DNA of 64,000 nucleotides from CAVPOO01 sp963707015 (GCA_963707015.1 CAVPOO010000009.1:1-64000); one strand, 5' to 3'; positions 53,947 to 63,577 are shown, counted from the first letter of the stretch. The notes: a model not told the origin generated them from the letters alone. Numbers and translations are program-made.

Positions 53947-56113
53947 GCGGGTAAAGCTGACGCGGCGCGAGTTTCTGATCCGCAGCGCCGCGGCGGGCGG
54001 CGGCCTGGCGCTGGGCTTCCATCTGCCCGCCGCGCCTTTGCTGAGGGCTGCCCTCGCTGCGGATCCCGTGCCGGCGGAACCCGTCGAGGTCAACGCCTGG
54101 ATCATGATCCATCCGGACGACAGGGTGGTCATCCGCGTGGCCCGTTCGGAGATGGGGCAGGGCATCTTCACGGCGCTTCCCATGCTGGTGGCCGAGGAGC
54201 TCGGCTGCGCCTGGGACAAGGTCCGTGCCGAGTACGCCTCCGCAAACGAAAACCTGCGGCGTGACAACGTCTACGTCACCATGGCGACAGGCGGCAGCCG
54301 GTCGGTGCGCACCTCGCATGAATACCTGCGCAAGGCCGGGGCTGCGGCCCGTGAGCTGCTGATTGCCGCCGCGGCCGGACGCTGGGATGTGCCGGTGGAC
54401 GCCTGCCGCGCCGAACGGGGAGTCATCACCCATCAGCCGACGGGTCGAACCCTGGGCTATGGCGCGGTCGCTGCGGATGCGGCCCGCCTGGAACCGCCGG
54501 AGGTCGTGCTCCTGAAGGACCCCGACGAATGGCAGCTGATCGGCAAGCCGCTCAAGCGGCTGGATGTGCCGGACAAGGTTGCGGGCCGTCCGGTCTTTGG
54601 CGTCGACGTCGAGGTGCCGGGGATGCTGCACGCCGCGATCCGCGCCTGCCCGGTGTTCGGCGGGCGGCTGCGCCTCTATGACGGCGAGGCAATAGCCTCC
54701 CTGCCGGGTGTGGTGCAGGTGGTTGACCTGGACGACGCGGTGGCCGTGGTGGCCGACAGCTGGTGGCAGGCGCAACAGGCCGTCCAGGCGCTGCCTGTCG
54801 AGTGGGACGAGGGCGGCAGCGGCGGCGTCGGGGATGTACAGATCCGCGCCGTGCTCACGGAGGGTCTGACGGACAAGGGTGCGCTGATCGGGGCCGAGCG
54901 CGGCGACGTCGACGCGGTCTTCAGCGCCCCCGGTCGTCAACTCGAGGCAATCTTCTACGCGCCCTATCTCGCGCACGCGACCATGGAGCCCATGACCTGC
55001 ACCGCCCGGGTGGCGGCCGGCCGGGTCGAGGTCTGGGCGCCCACGCAGAATGCCAGCGCCACCCTGGAGGCGGCCGCACGCGCCGCCAAGGTCGATCCGC
55101 TGAAGGTCGAGGTCCACAATACCCAGCTCGGCGGCGGGTTCGGCCGGCGCGGTGCCTTTCAGGATTTCGTCGAGCAGGCGGTGCGTATCGCCAAGGTGGT
55201 CGGCCAGCCGGTCAAGCTGATCTGGTCGCGTGAGGAGGACATGCAGCATGATTTCTATCGGCCCGCCAGCATGGCCCGGCTGTGCGCGGCAATCGATCTC
55301 AGCGGTCACCTGGTTGGCCTCAAGGCGCGGGTGTCGGCCCCCTCGATTCTCGCCTCGGTGCGTCCCCAGGCCATGCAGGGGGCGCTCGACCCGATCGCGC
55401 TGCAGGGCTTTGCCGAACCCTTCTATGCGGTGCCGAACTATCTTGCGGAGTTCCGGCCACGCGAACTGCCGGTGCCGATCGGGTTCTGGCGATCGGTGAA
55501 CCACTCCCAGAATGCCTTCTTCAGGGAGTGCTTCCTCGACCAGGTCGCGCGCGATATCGGCGAGGATCCCTACGCCTTGCGCGCCGGGCTCCTGGTCGAT
55601 TCGCCCACGCAGCTGGCCGTGCTGAAAGCCGCCGCGGAAAAGGCGGGCTGGGATCAGCCGCTGCCGGCACACACCTACCGCGGTATCGCGATCGAGTCGG
55701 CTTTCGGCAGTCACTGTGCCCAGGTCGCGGAGGTCAGGGTCAATGAGGACGGCAGCTTTAAACTGTTGCGTGTGGTGTGCGCCATCGATCCCGGGCACGT
55801 CGTGAATCCCGACACCATCGAGGCGCAGGTCGAGAGCGGCATCGTGTACGGGCTCACGGCGGCGCTGTTCGGCGAGATCACCCTCCGGGACGGGCGGGTG
55901 GTTCAGGGTAACTTCCACGATTATCCCATGCTGCAGCTCAAGGACATGCCGACGGTCGAAACGCACATCGTGGCCAGCGGTGATTTCTGGGGCGGGGTGG
56001 GGGAGCCGCCCGTGCCACCCATTGCGCCGGCGCTGTGCAACGCCCTCTACGCGGCTACCGGCCGACCCATCTATGCCTTGCCCTTGAGCGCGCAGGGTAT
56101 AGAGTTGGCCTGA
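53939..56113 (+). CDS. iorB: Molybdopterin-binding subunit, isoquinoline 1-oxidoreductase beta-type
   Basis: 724 residues. A Tat signal (TRREFLIRSAAAGGGLALGF) indicates export as a folded holoenzyme. Typical IorB features follow: VIRVARSEMGQGIFTALPML, MATGGSRSVRTSHEYLR, QLGGGFGRRGAFQDF and a late GGVGEPPVPPIAPALCNA with the catalytic Glu. The enzyme hydroxylates an aldehyde or N-heterocycle and needs the IorA Fe-S protein. No cytochrome subunit follows. Confidence 0.92.
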   Translation: MSERVKLTRREFLIRSAAAGGGLALGFHLPAAPLLRAALAADPVPAEPVEVNAWIMIHPDDRVVIRVARSEMGQGIFTALPMLVAEELGCAWDKVRAEYASANENLRRDNVYVTMATGGSRSVRTSHEYLRKAGAAARELLIAAAAGRWDVPVDACRAERGVITHQPTGRTLGYGAVAADAARLEPPEVVLLKDPDEWQLIGKPLKRLDVPDKVAGRPVFGVDVEVPGMLHAAIRACPVFGGRLRLYDGEAIASLPGVVQVVDLDDAVAVVADSWWQAQQAVQALPVEWDEGGSGGVGDVQIRAVLTEGLTDKGALIGAERGDVDAVFSAPGRQLEAIFYAPYLAHATMEPMTCTARVAAGRVEVWAPTQNASATLEAAARAAKVDPLKVEVHNTQLGGGFGRRGAFQDFVEQAVRIAKVVGQPVKLIWSREEDMQHDFYRPASMARLCAAIDLSGHLVGLKARVSAPSILASVRPQAMQGALDPIALQGFAEPFYAVPNYLAEFRPRELPVPIGFWRSVNHSQNAFFRECFLDQVARDIGEDPYALRAGLLVDSPTQLAVLKAAAEKAGWDQPLPAHTYRGIAIESAFGSHCAQVAEVRVNEDGSFKLLRVVCAIDPGHVVNPDTIEAQVESGIVYGLTAALFGEITLRDGRVVQGNFHDYPMLQLKDMPTVETHIVASGDFWGGVGEPPVPPIAPALCNALYAATGRPIYALPLSAQGIELA

Positions 56114-56268
56114 ACGGGTTAGTTTCGGGTTCGTGCGTCTCGTGCCATCCAACTGTGCCGCGGGTCGTCCGGGCACCAGCGACCTTGTCGCGGCCGGCAG
56201 ACGGCGCCCATAAACGGACCCCCTGTCAACACCGCAGCCGTGCAACCGGGAAGCCACTGCTCAGGCAC

Positions 56269-57429
56269 ATGCTGAACAACATCAGAACGCGAGTCTTCGA
56301 GATTCTGGATGTCGCGAACATCGGAGATCGCGCGAGCCGCGTGTTCGATATCGCCCTGGCCGGTCTCATCCTGGCGAATGTGGTGGGGGTTATCGTACCC
56401 ACGACAGGCGAGTTGAGCGCCGGTGAGCAGCAATTCTGGAGCCTGCTGGAGCGGGTCTCGATCGGCCTGTTCACGATCGAATTCCTGCTCCGGCTGTGGA
56501 GCTGCACGGAAGACGGATCGGGCCGCTACCGAGCGGCGGCGCGCGGGCGGCTTCGCTACCTCCTTACGCCGCTGATGGTATTGGATCTGCTCGCCATCCT
56601 GCCGTACTACCTCGGGTTTTCAGCCAGGATGGATCTGCGTTTCCTGCGCCTGTTCCGCCTGGTGAGCATTCTGAAGATCACCCATTATTCGCCGGCGCTG
56701 ACGATCATGGCGACGGTCGTGAAACGGGAGGGCAAGACGCTGATCGCGGCGTTTCTGCTGCTTGCGGTGCTGCTGTTTTCAACCTCAACGTTTATCTATT
56801 TCCTCGAACGCGACGCCCAGCCGGGCGCGTTCGCGAGCATCCTGCATGCCATGTGGTGGGGTATGGCGACCCTGACCACGGTCGGCTATGGGGATATCGT
56901 CCCGCTCACGGCCGGGGGCAAGGTCTTCGGTGTCTTCGTGATGTTCATCGGCATCGGGGTATTTGCGATCCCGACCGGCATACTGGTCTCGGGGTTCTAC
57001 CATGAAATCAAACGCAAGGATTTTCACGCGACCTGGAACATGGTGGCGCGTGTCCCGTCGTTCAGCCGGCTGGATGCGCTGGAGGTTTCACGTATTGCGG
57101 ACCTGCTGCACCTGCGCACCGCCATGCCGGATGAAACCATATTTCGCAAGGGCGATTCGGCCGACTGTATGTACTTCATCGTGGCAGGCGAGATCGAGGT
57201 GGATCTCGGGGCCCGGCAGGTACACCTGAGCGGCGGTGATTTTTTCGGCGAAGTCTCGCTCCTGTACAAGACCCCGCGCACGGCCACGGTCAAGGCCAGG
57301 ACCTTTGTCGAGTTGCTGCAGCTCGATGGGCGGGACCTCGAGGCGATGCTGGAAACCAACGAGGTCCTGAGCGGGCGTATTATGTTCGAGGCCGAGAAGC
57401 GCAGCGAACAACCTTATGAACCGGAATAA
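56269..57429 (+). CDS. Cyclic-nucleotide-gated potassium channel
   Basis: 386 residues: six-helix voltage-sensor/pore domain (LFTIEFLLRLWSCTED for S3; FLRLFRLVSILKITHYSPAL as a short S4), pore filter TLTTVGYGDIVP near residue 206, and a C-terminal cyclic-nucleotide-binding domain (VSRIADLLHLRTAMPDETIF, GDFFGEVSLLYKTPRTATV). GE in FGEVSL and RTA are the phosphate-binding cassette. The layout is that of MlotiK1. I chose ATG 56269 because the upstream frame lacks family sequence. The neighbouring convergent gene is a cyclase, its likely ligand source. Confidence 0.92.
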   Translation: MLNNIRTRVFEILDVANIGDRASRVFDIALAGLILANVVGVIVPTTGELSAGEQQFWSLLERVSIGLFTIEFLLRLWSCTEDGSGRYRAAARGRLRYLLTPLMVLDLLAILPYYLGFSARMDLRFLRLFRLVSILKITHYSPALTIMATVVKREGKTLIAAFLLLAVLLFSTSTFIYFLERDAQPGAFASILHAMWWGMATLTTVGYGDIVPLTAGGKVFGVFVMFIGIGVFAIPTGILVSGFYHEIKRKDFHATWNMVARVPSFSRLDALEVSRIADLLHLRTAMPDETIFRKGDSADCMYFIVAGEIEVDLGARQVHLSGGDFFGEVSLLYKTPRTATVKARTFVELLQLDGRDLEAMLETNEVLSGRIMFEAEKRSEQPYEPE

Positions 57430-57590
57430 GGCCGCATGGCGGCAGGCAGCGGTCGGCAGCCGTGGCGGCGACGCTCAGGCGAGCGGCCCGGCAGAGGGTG
57501 GCGCATGCATCCGCCGGGTCCCTCAGCCCGGCAGGGCCGCTGTCAGCGGCGGATAAGGCAGAGTAAACCGGCGTTGCCGGCGCCGCGCGC

Positions 57591-58547
57591 TCATGCCGCG
57601 GTTCCCTCGAGCTCATAGATCATCTGCGCCTGGGGGCGGCCTTCCACGCTGATCTCACCGATTTCCCGGAAGGCAAAGGCGGAACGGGCCAGGGCGTAGG
57701 TCTGATTGCAGGCCAGCACCTCGCCGTTCTCGTCGCTCGCGAGTTTTTCCAGGCGAAAGGCATAATTGACGGCATCGCCGATCATGGCCAGTCCTGTTGG
57801 GCGTTCGCCGCCTATGCTGCTCAACAGGACGGGGCCGGTGGTCAATGCCCACTCCATGCGCAGGGGGAAGTCGCGCAGCGCCCAGGTTGCCGGGTCGCCG
57901 GCCAGCTGCCGGAGACTGTCACGCAGGGCGAGTGCCGCGCTGCAGGCCTGTCGGGCGTGCCACCCGGGGCGCTCCGGATCGGATTCCCAGAAAGCGAATA
58001 TGGCGTCACCCTGGTATTCCTTGACGGTGCCCTCGAAGTCGCCAACGATTGCTTCGAGCCGGTTGAATATCCGGTGTATGGACGGAAAGATTTCTGCGGC
58101 GCTGAACTGCTGGGTCAGCGCCGTGTAGCCGCGGATATCGCCGACGAGAATGGTGACGTCGACTTTGCTGGCCACGATTCGCGTCTGATCGTCCTTGTCA
58201 CCGGGCCTGCCTGTGCCAGTGTCGCGCGGGCTTATCTGAAGGACGAACAGGTGATCCCCGATCTGCAGGGTGTCACCCGGCTGCATTTCAGCCTCGACAT
58301 TCGGTATCAGCCGTCGGCCGGCGAGACGCGTACCGTTGCGGCTTACATCGCGGACGAAGAAGCGGCCGTCCGCCGAGCGGGTGACGATACAGTGGCGGCT
58401 GGAGATCATGGAATCCGGAATCGTGATCATGCCGGGTCCCGTATCGCTCTGCGGCTTGCGTCGGCCGACCACGATCTGGTCTGTAAAGGGGTAGACTTCC
58501 TCCCCCGACGTGCCAGGGTTATAGATCAGGAGTGCCTTCCATTTCAC
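57591..58547 (-). CDS. FHA-domain class III adenylate/guanylate cyclase
   Basis: The 318-residue product has an N-terminal FHA domain (VVGRRKPQSDTGPGMITIPD, SSRHCIVTRSADGRFFVRDV-SRNGTRL) and a C-terminal cyclase domain: metal-binding Asp in VTILVGDIRGYT and in EYQGDAIFAFWES, then GEISVEGRPQAQMIYEL. FHA binds phosphothreonine, so output may follow a Ser/Thr kinase. Base specificity is not clear by eye. It converges with the cyclic-nucleotide-gated channel gene across 160 bp. Confidence 0.9.
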   Translation of the reverse strand: MKWKALLIYNPGTSGEEVYPFTDQIVVGRRKPQSDTGPGMITIPDSMISSRHCIVTRSADGRFFVRDVSRNGTRLAGRRLIPNVEAEMQPGDTLQIGDHLFVLQISPRDTGTGRPGDKDDQTRIVASKVDVTILVGDIRGYTALTQQFSAAEIFPSIHRIFNRLEAIVGDFEGTVKEYQGDAIFAFWESDPERPGWHARQACSAALALRDSLRQLAGDPATWALRDFPLRMEWALTTGPVLLSSIGGERPTGLAMIGDAVNYAFRLEKLASDENGEVLACNQTYALARSAFAFREIGEISVEGRPQAQMIYELEGTAA

Positions 58548-58794
58548 CTCATTGCCCCGCTGCGCGTATCGCCATCACCGAAGTCTAGCAAACAGCGAGG
58601 TTGAACGTTTCACCATACTCTGATCAATTCGGGCCCGCTCACGCAGCCGGGTCCGCCAGTCCTCTTTTCCCATGCCGATCAGCCGGCGTCGACTGGCTCA
58701 CGGTGTCCCTCCGACTTGAGCGAGGGAAGGGACACGCGCGCTTCGTCGACGACGGCCTTCCACTTGCCTGGGAGAACAGTGCGTTACCGCCGGA

Positions 58795-59001
58795 TTAATT
58801 CGCTGCGCTCTTCTGCGTGCCGCGCAATTTTCCCAGGGTGAAGTAGACAGGGCAGAACCCACTGAAGGCACTCTGCACCATCAGGGCGCCGATCACGCCC
58901 GGCAGCAGGAGCCAATACGGGTTGAGGAAATAGCCGAGCAGCGTCCCGAGTAACACCAGAGCGCCGGCGATGCCGTCGTGCATGCGTGTGTTTTCGCCCA
59001 T
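58795..59001 (-). CDS. DUF2892 (YgaP transmembrane-like) protein
   Basis: The 68-residue product is two membrane helices (GIAGALVLLGTLLGYFLN and LLLPGVIGALMVQSAFSGF) followed by CPVYFTLGKLRG, the DUF2892 signature found in the membrane tail of rhodanese YgaP. No rhodanese domain is attached. Confidence 0.85.
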   Translation of the reverse strand: MGENTRMHDGIAGALVLLGTLLGYFLNPYWLLLPGVIGALMVQSAFSGFCPVYFTLGKLRGTQKSAAN

Positions 59002-59201
59002 GATCTTGTCTCCTTATGCGGCTGTGTTGTGGAAGGCGGGCCTCAATCATCGAGACCCTGTGGTGGCGCAAAAGTTCGTCGTTTCCCGGAGCCATGCGGT
59101 CAGCTTGTCCACGGGGAAATCGGCGTCGGGGACAGGGTCTTCCCGCAGCAGCGTCGCCCGGATTGCTGCCTGACTGACGGGTTTCCATTCCCGGTACTGT
59201 A

Positions 59202-59342
59202 GCAGACTGTTGAAAAACCGCATGCGGCACAATACGGCGTTACAAATCGGCGAAAAAGCGCAGTGTACAGGTCAGTAGGTGGGAATTTTGAGCTGATTTG
59301 TGCCTTGTCTTGCACTCGCCTGAGACTTTTCAACAGCCTGCT
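59202..59342. mobile_element. Small MITE-like repeat (CAGRCTGTTGAAAA ends)
   Basis: GCAGACTGTTGAAAAA at 59202-59217 and CTTTTCAACAGCCTGC at about 59326-59341 are imperfect inverted repeats about 140 bp apart, with no ORF of their own. The ends resemble common IS termini in proteobacteria. It cuts into a decayed frame upstream (59047-59200) that I cannot identify. Confidence 0.5.
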
Positions 59343-59409
59343 GGTACGCTTTAAACTTGATAATGACGGATGCTGCTAGATTAGGCTGAGCGCCAGTATT
59401 TTTGTTTTA

Positions 59410-59492
59410 GCCACGGAATCCACGGAAGCACACGGAAAAAAAAATTCTAATGGGTGTTGGTTCTTTCCGTGTTTTTCCGTGGATTCCGTGGC
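59410..59492. repeat. Long inverted repeat (GCCACGGAATCCACGGAA)
   Basis: GCCACGGAATCCACGGAA at 59410-59427 is exactly inverted at 59475-59492, with inner CACGGAAAAA/TTTTTCCGTG extending the stem. It lies just before the glycosyltransferase gene and may fold as a leader hairpin or be a REP-type repeat. Confidence 0.7.
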
Positions 59493-59547
59493 CATAATAT
59501 CCGTCATCTGTCTTACGTGGCTCATCGGCATTCGATCCCTCAGACCC

Positions 59548-60549
59548 ATGACACCTGACGTCAGTGTGCTGCTGCCATTTCGCGATGCAGAGAAAACGCT
59601 CAGCGAATGCATGGATTCCATTCTCGGCCAGACCTTCGGTAACTTTGAGATCCTGGCGGTTAATGACCACGCCGGGGATGGCTCAGAAGACTGTATTCGC
59701 GCCTGTCGGGATGCGCGCATCCGGCTGTTCAACAATCCCGGGCGAGGCCTGGTCGCGGCACTGAATGCCGGCCTGCAACAGGCAAACAGCAACGTCATCG
59801 CGCGCATGGATGCCGACGACATCATGTACCCGCAGCGTCTCGAGAAACAGCTACACTACCTGCAGGCGCACGCGGGGCTCGATCTTCTGGCAAGCCGCGT
59901 AAAAAAGTTTCCGGAGCAGCTCATCCAGGCAGGTTACCGTGAATACATGCGCTGGCAGAACGCCTGCATCAGCCCGCAGACTATCGGCAACGAGATCTAT
60001 ATTGAGTCACCGTTTGCACACCCCAGTGTGATGTTTCGACGTGACAGGGTGGTGCAGCTCGGTGGCTATCGCGCGGGCAGGTTTCCGGAGGACTATGAGC
60101 TATGGCTGCGCATGTTCCATGCCGGCTGCGGCATGGAAAAGCTGCCCGAGGTCCTGCTCGGCTGGCGTGAATCCGCTGATCGCCTGTCACGCACGGCACC
60201 CGAATACGCACGCAGCGCCTTTGATTTCATCCGCGCCGAGTACCTGGCCAAAGACCCACGAATTCTCAACCGACCCATCGTCTATTGGGGCGCGGGCCGC
60301 AAAACACGCAGACGCGCGCGTTTACTCATCAACAAGGGTTACCCGCCTTTGCGCTGGATCGATATCGACGCGAGAAAGATAGGCAGGGAACTGGAGGGTG
60401 TCCGCGTCGAGGCGCCCGCCTGGCTGGATCGTCGCGACAGGCCCTTCGTGCTGAACTACGTCACCAACCACGGTGCACGGGCCGAGGTGCGGGACACTCT
60501 GGACACGCTCGGCTACAGGATCGGGCGGGATTACCTGGAGGTCGGGTAA
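59548..60549 (+). CDS. Family 2 glycosyltransferase
   Basis: 333 residues. GT-A fold: VSVLLPFRDAEKTLSECMDS, LAVNDHAGDGSEDC, GLVAALNAGLQQ and the metal-binding ARMDADDIMYPQRLEKQ. A later FPEDYELWLRM and LGWRESADRLS are typical for sugar transfer to cell-surface glycans. The C-terminal RPIVYWGAGRKTRRRARLLI looks like a second nucleotide-binding-like segment. MTPDVSV (59548) is the family start; the upstream 23 codons come from the inverted repeat. Confidence 0.88.
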   Translation: MTPDVSVLLPFRDAEKTLSECMDSILGQTFGNFEILAVNDHAGDGSEDCIRACRDARIRLFNNPGRGLVAALNAGLQQANSNVIARMDADDIMYPQRLEKQLHYLQAHAGLDLLASRVKKFPEQLIQAGYREYMRWQNACISPQTIGNEIYIESPFAHPSVMFRRDRVVQLGGYRAGRFPEDYELWLRMFHAGCGMEKLPEVLLGWRESADRLSRTAPEYARSAFDFIRAEYLAKDPRILNRPIVYWGAGRKTRRRARLLINKGYPPLRWIDIDARKIGRELEGVRVEAPAWLDRRDRPFVLNYVTNHGARAEVRDTLDTLGYRIGRDYLEVG

Positions 60550-60728
60550 CTGAGAGTCGAAAATAAGTGTGGTGTTTTGGTGGATTTCGTGTATTCTTTC
60601 TGCTGCAGTACCGTTCTTGTAGTTGGTTAGGAAGTTCTTCCAGAGTGTCTTTGGTTGTCCCTCCCGTAATATCTCTTCCAGGACTGCGCTGCACAACAAT
60701 GCAAATTAACTGATATAGAGGTATTTAC

Positions 60729-60932
60729 GTGATTACAGGAACAGTAAAGTGGTTTAACGAATCCAAGGGCTTCGGCTTCATTACGCCGGAGGACGGCAGC
60801 AAGGATGTCTTCGTGCATTTTTCAGCCATCCAGGGCGGAGGCTTCAAGTCTCTGGCCGAAGGCCAGCAGGTGCAGTTTGATGTAGAGCAGGGCCAGAAGG
60901 GTCCGTCGGCGGTCAACGTTCAGGCGGTCTAA
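60729..60932 (+). CDS. Cold-shock protein, CspA family
   Basis: A 67-residue CSD: GTVKWFNESKGFGFITPEDG (RNP1 KGFGFI) and DVFVHFSAI (RNP2). GTG start. The stretch of about 170 bases upstream without a gene fits the long, thermosensitive 5' UTR usual for csp mRNAs. It binds single-stranded RNA/DNA. Confidence 0.94.
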   Translation: MITGTVKWFNESKGFGFITPEDGSKDVFVHFSAIQGGGFKSLAEGQQVQFDVEQGQKGPSAVNVQAV

Positions 60933-60968
60933 GCCTCACGCGCTGCGCAGGCAGTTTGTAGTATTAAA

Positions 60969-60999
60969 GACCCCGCCGACTGGCGGGGTCTCTTTTTTT
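60969..60999 (+). terminator. Terminator after the cold-shock gene
   Basis: GACCCCGCC-GACT-GGCGGGGTC, then TCTTTTTTT: a perfect 9-bp stem, tetraloop and T-run. Confidence 0.95.
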
Positions 61000-61056
61000 G
61001 CGTAAAGCTCAGCTAGCAGTGCCCTGGCGCACGCCGACGTCCGGTGGAGAACACGC

Positions 61057-61944
61057 ATGCACCTGATTACCTTCCGCGCAGACCAGCAGGACCGTATTGG
61101 CGCCCTCGACCGCAGCCGTGGCGAGGTGGTCGACTTCGCGCAGGCCGCCCCCGGTCTGCCCGGGAACATGGCTGCTTTCATCGCCCTTCAGGCCGCGGGC
61201 CTGGACGAGGCGCGTCGCGCGCTGGCCTCGGGCGAGGGGCGCATACCCGCCGAACAGGTGCAGCTGCTGGCGCCGATGCCGCGTCCGCCGCGCAACATCC
61301 TGTGCGTCGGCAAGAACTACCGCGAGCATGCCCGCGAGGTGAAGTCGATTCGCTCGGGCAGCGCGGACGAGGCTGTTATTCCGGAGTTTCCCATCATTTT
61401 CACCAAGGCGACCTCCTCGGTGATCGGCCCGCAGGAGCCCATCCCGGCATGGCTCGACACGGCAGACACCACCGACTATGAGGGCGAACTGGCGGTGGTG
61501 ATCGGTGCGGGTGGGCGCGCCATCGAACGTGCGGCGGCGCTGCGTCATGTCTACGGCTACACGATCATCAACGATGTCACCTCGCGTCAGCTGCAGCGCC
61601 AGCACCTGCAATGGTTCCTCGGCAAGAGCCTCGATGGTTTCTGTCCGATGGGACCGGTCATCACGACCGCCGACGAGGTGGAGGACGTGACCCGGCTGCG
61701 GCTGCAGACCCGGGTCAACGGGGAACTGCGGCAGGATGGCCGCATCGCCGATCTCATCTTCGATATCCCTGTTCTGATCGAAACCCTGTCGCGCAGCATG
61801 ACACTGGAGCCGGGCGACATCATTGCCACCGGCACGCCCGCCGGTGTCGGCATGGGTTTCAATCCACCGCGCTTCCTGCATGCCGGCGACGTCGTCGCGA
61901 TCACCATCGAGCCCATCGGCACACTCGAAAACCCGGTGGCCTGA
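61057..61944 (+). CDS. Fumarylacetoacetate hydrolase (FAH) family protein
   Basis: 295 residues with the FAH core NILCVGKNYREHAREV, metal-binding DYEGELAVVIG (E-x-E style) and IINDVTSRQLQRQH, then SLDGFCPMGPVI, ATGTPAGVGMGF. Family members cleave or decarboxylate acylpyruvates and related 2-oxo acids with Mg2+. The substrate is unknown. Confidence 0.92.
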   Translation: MHLITFRADQQDRIGALDRSRGEVVDFAQAAPGLPGNMAAFIALQAAGLDEARRALASGEGRIPAEQVQLLAPMPRPPRNILCVGKNYREHAREVKSIRSGSADEAVIPEFPIIFTKATSSVIGPQEPIPAWLDTADTTDYEGELAVVIGAGGRAIERAAALRHVYGYTIINDVTSRQLQRQHLQWFLGKSLDGFCPMGPVITTADEVEDVTRLRLQTRVNGELRQDGRIADLIFDIPVLIETLSRSMTLEPGDIIATGTPAGVGMGFNPPRFLHAGDVVAITIEPIGTLENPVA

Positions 61945-61988
61945 CGGCTTTCACGGGCTGCGTCAGAATGTCCCGGACCCGAAACCCT

Positions 61989-62145
61989 CACTCCCAACTC
62001 CTAACTCCCAACTCCCAACTCCTCAACTCCCAACTCCCAACTCCTCAACTCCTCAACTCCCAACTCCTAACTCCTAACTCCTAACTCCCAACTCCTAACT
62101 CCTAACTCCTGACGCCTCACCCCTCACCCCTCACCCCTCACCCCT
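61989..62145. repeat. Heptanucleotide tandem repeats (AACTCCY)n then (CACCCCT)n
   Basis: From about 61989 to 62110 the unit AACTCCC/AACTCCT repeats about 17 times, a few units carrying one extra base. Then CACCCCT repeats four times (about 62118-62145). The tract lies between convergent genes and contains no coding signal. Confidence 0.9.
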
Positions 62146-62150
62146 GACTT

Positions 62151-63542
62151 TCACTCATCCAGCATATGCCCGGTGAAGTCCTTGCGGGCGGCTTCGGTCT
62201 GTTCGCCGAGCAGTTCCGCGCGGAACGCCGCCTCATCGATGCGCGCGCCCAGAAACGCCGCGATGGCGCGCATGTCGAATTCGGCGTTTTCCAGGCAGGA
62301 TGTTCCGCCGGGCGACGGCGTCATGTTGAAAATAGCGCCCTTGCCGGTGTCAATCTTGGCTTCTCCCAACAACAGCTTGCGCTGGTCTTTGTCGATGATC
62401 TGTGGCCGGATGCCGCCGACTCTGCGGGCAAAGCTCAGATCGCGGTAGCGCAGGCCCGGGATGATCTTGCGCGCATCCCTGAGGAACAGCAGCTTGCGGA
62501 CGAAAGGCACCTCGAACAGCACATTCTTCAGCAGGTAGTTGCGAACGTCGGCGACGCGCACCAGGTCCCACAGCACCCTGGCGACACGTCTGTCAAAGCG
62601 AAATACCCGCAGGAAATCCGGCAGGGTTCGATAGTTGTAGCGCTCGAGCAGCGGCAGGATCAGCGCGGTCGGACCAAAACGCGTCTTGCCGGGAACCAGC
62701 ACGTCGGGGTCACCGTGTATTGCCGCGAAAGGCAGCTTGTCGTTCTGTACGGTATAGACCTTGCCGTTGAGAATCTGAGGCGTGAAATAGTAGCTGCCGG
62801 CAACGGGCAGGCACGAGTAATCCAGTCCGTAACCGAGATCCTGTGCCAGCTTCAGGCTGTGCCCGCCGGCGCACACCACCAGTGAGCGCGCCTGGTAACA
62901 GGTGCGACCCGTTTCGACCAGAAAACGCTGCGCTTCGATGCGTATGTGCCTGACCGTTTCATTGTAGTGAATGTCTATGGTCTTACCGTCGACGCGCTGG
63001 GCCTGGCGTGCAAAGGACCGCGACACGGCCTCAAAATCCACGGCGGTGTATTCGTCGACGGAACCGAGCGCAACCAGTTCTTCGTCGCGCAGGTGTCCGT
63101 CCGGCTTGACCACGACGGCGGGTTCGATCCTGGCGATGTCCTTTTTCTCCAGCAGCCGCAGCTGCGGGTAATGCGGCTGCAGACTGGCGAAGCGCTCGCG
63201 CAACAGCCGGCATTCACGCTCGCCAACCCCCAGGACCATCTTGGGATAGGCATAAATCAGGTGATCCCTGTCCGGTTGCTGCAGACAGTACCTGGCCAGC
63301 ATGTGCGCCGCACGCTGTACCTTGAGCGCCTTTTCCAGCGTATAGTTGGTCTCGATGTCACCGCAGTGCAGGGTCTGGCTGTTGTTGCTGGACAGCGAAT
63401 TGACGCGGGCGGGCGCGGCGTATTTTTCGATCATGCCGATGTGCTGGATATCGGTAAACCGCGCAGTCTCGTACAACAGGGCGGTGCCGGACACACCGGC
63501 GCCGATAATCAGCAGATCGTAGGGCTGGCTTTTCACGCTCAC
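62151..63542 (-). CDS. mqo: FAD-dependent malate:quinone oxidoreductase-like protein
   Basis: The 463-residue product has an N-terminal FAD-binding GxGxxG (LLIIGAGVSGTALLYETA), then NNSQTLHCGDIETNYTLEKA, NSLSSNNSQ and a C-terminal MTPSPGGTSCLENAEFDMRA, all in the pattern of malate:quinone oxidoreductases. Mqo passes electrons from malate to quinone at the membrane. It is a little shorter than classical Mqo, so another 2-hydroxy acid is possible. Confidence 0.8.
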   Translation of the reverse strand: MSVKSQPYDLLIIGAGVSGTALLYETARFTDIQHIGMIEKYAAPARVNSLSSNNSQTLHCGDIETNYTLEKALKVQRAAHMLARYCLQQPDRDHLIYAYPKMVLGVGERECRLLRERFASLQPHYPQLRLLEKKDIARIEPAVVVKPDGHLRDEELVALGSVDEYTAVDFEAVSRSFARQAQRVDGKTIDIHYNETVRHIRIEAQRFLVETGRTCYQARSLVVCAGGHSLKLAQDLGYGLDYSCLPVAGSYYFTPQILNGKVYTVQNDKLPFAAIHGDPDVLVPGKTRFGPTALILPLLERYNYRTLPDFLRVFRFDRRVARVLWDLVRVADVRNYLLKNVLFEVPFVRKLLFLRDARKIIPGLRYRDLSFARRVGGIRPQIIDKDQRKLLLGEAKIDTGKGAIFNMTPSPGGTSCLENAEFDMRAIAAFLGARIDEAAFRAELLGEQTEAARKDFTGHMLDE

Positions 63543-63577
63543 AGCGCTGGCGTCTATCGCTTACGGGCCCGCCAACT

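Noticed and set aside
53843..56257. An 804-codon minus-strand frame
   Set aside because: It lies entirely antisense to the well-supported iorA and iorB genes and reads as His/Asp/Arg-rich shadow sequence.
59047..59232. Short minus-strand frame as a gene
   Set aside because: It runs into the MITE-like repeat, has no clear start and matches no family I know. At most it is a remnant.
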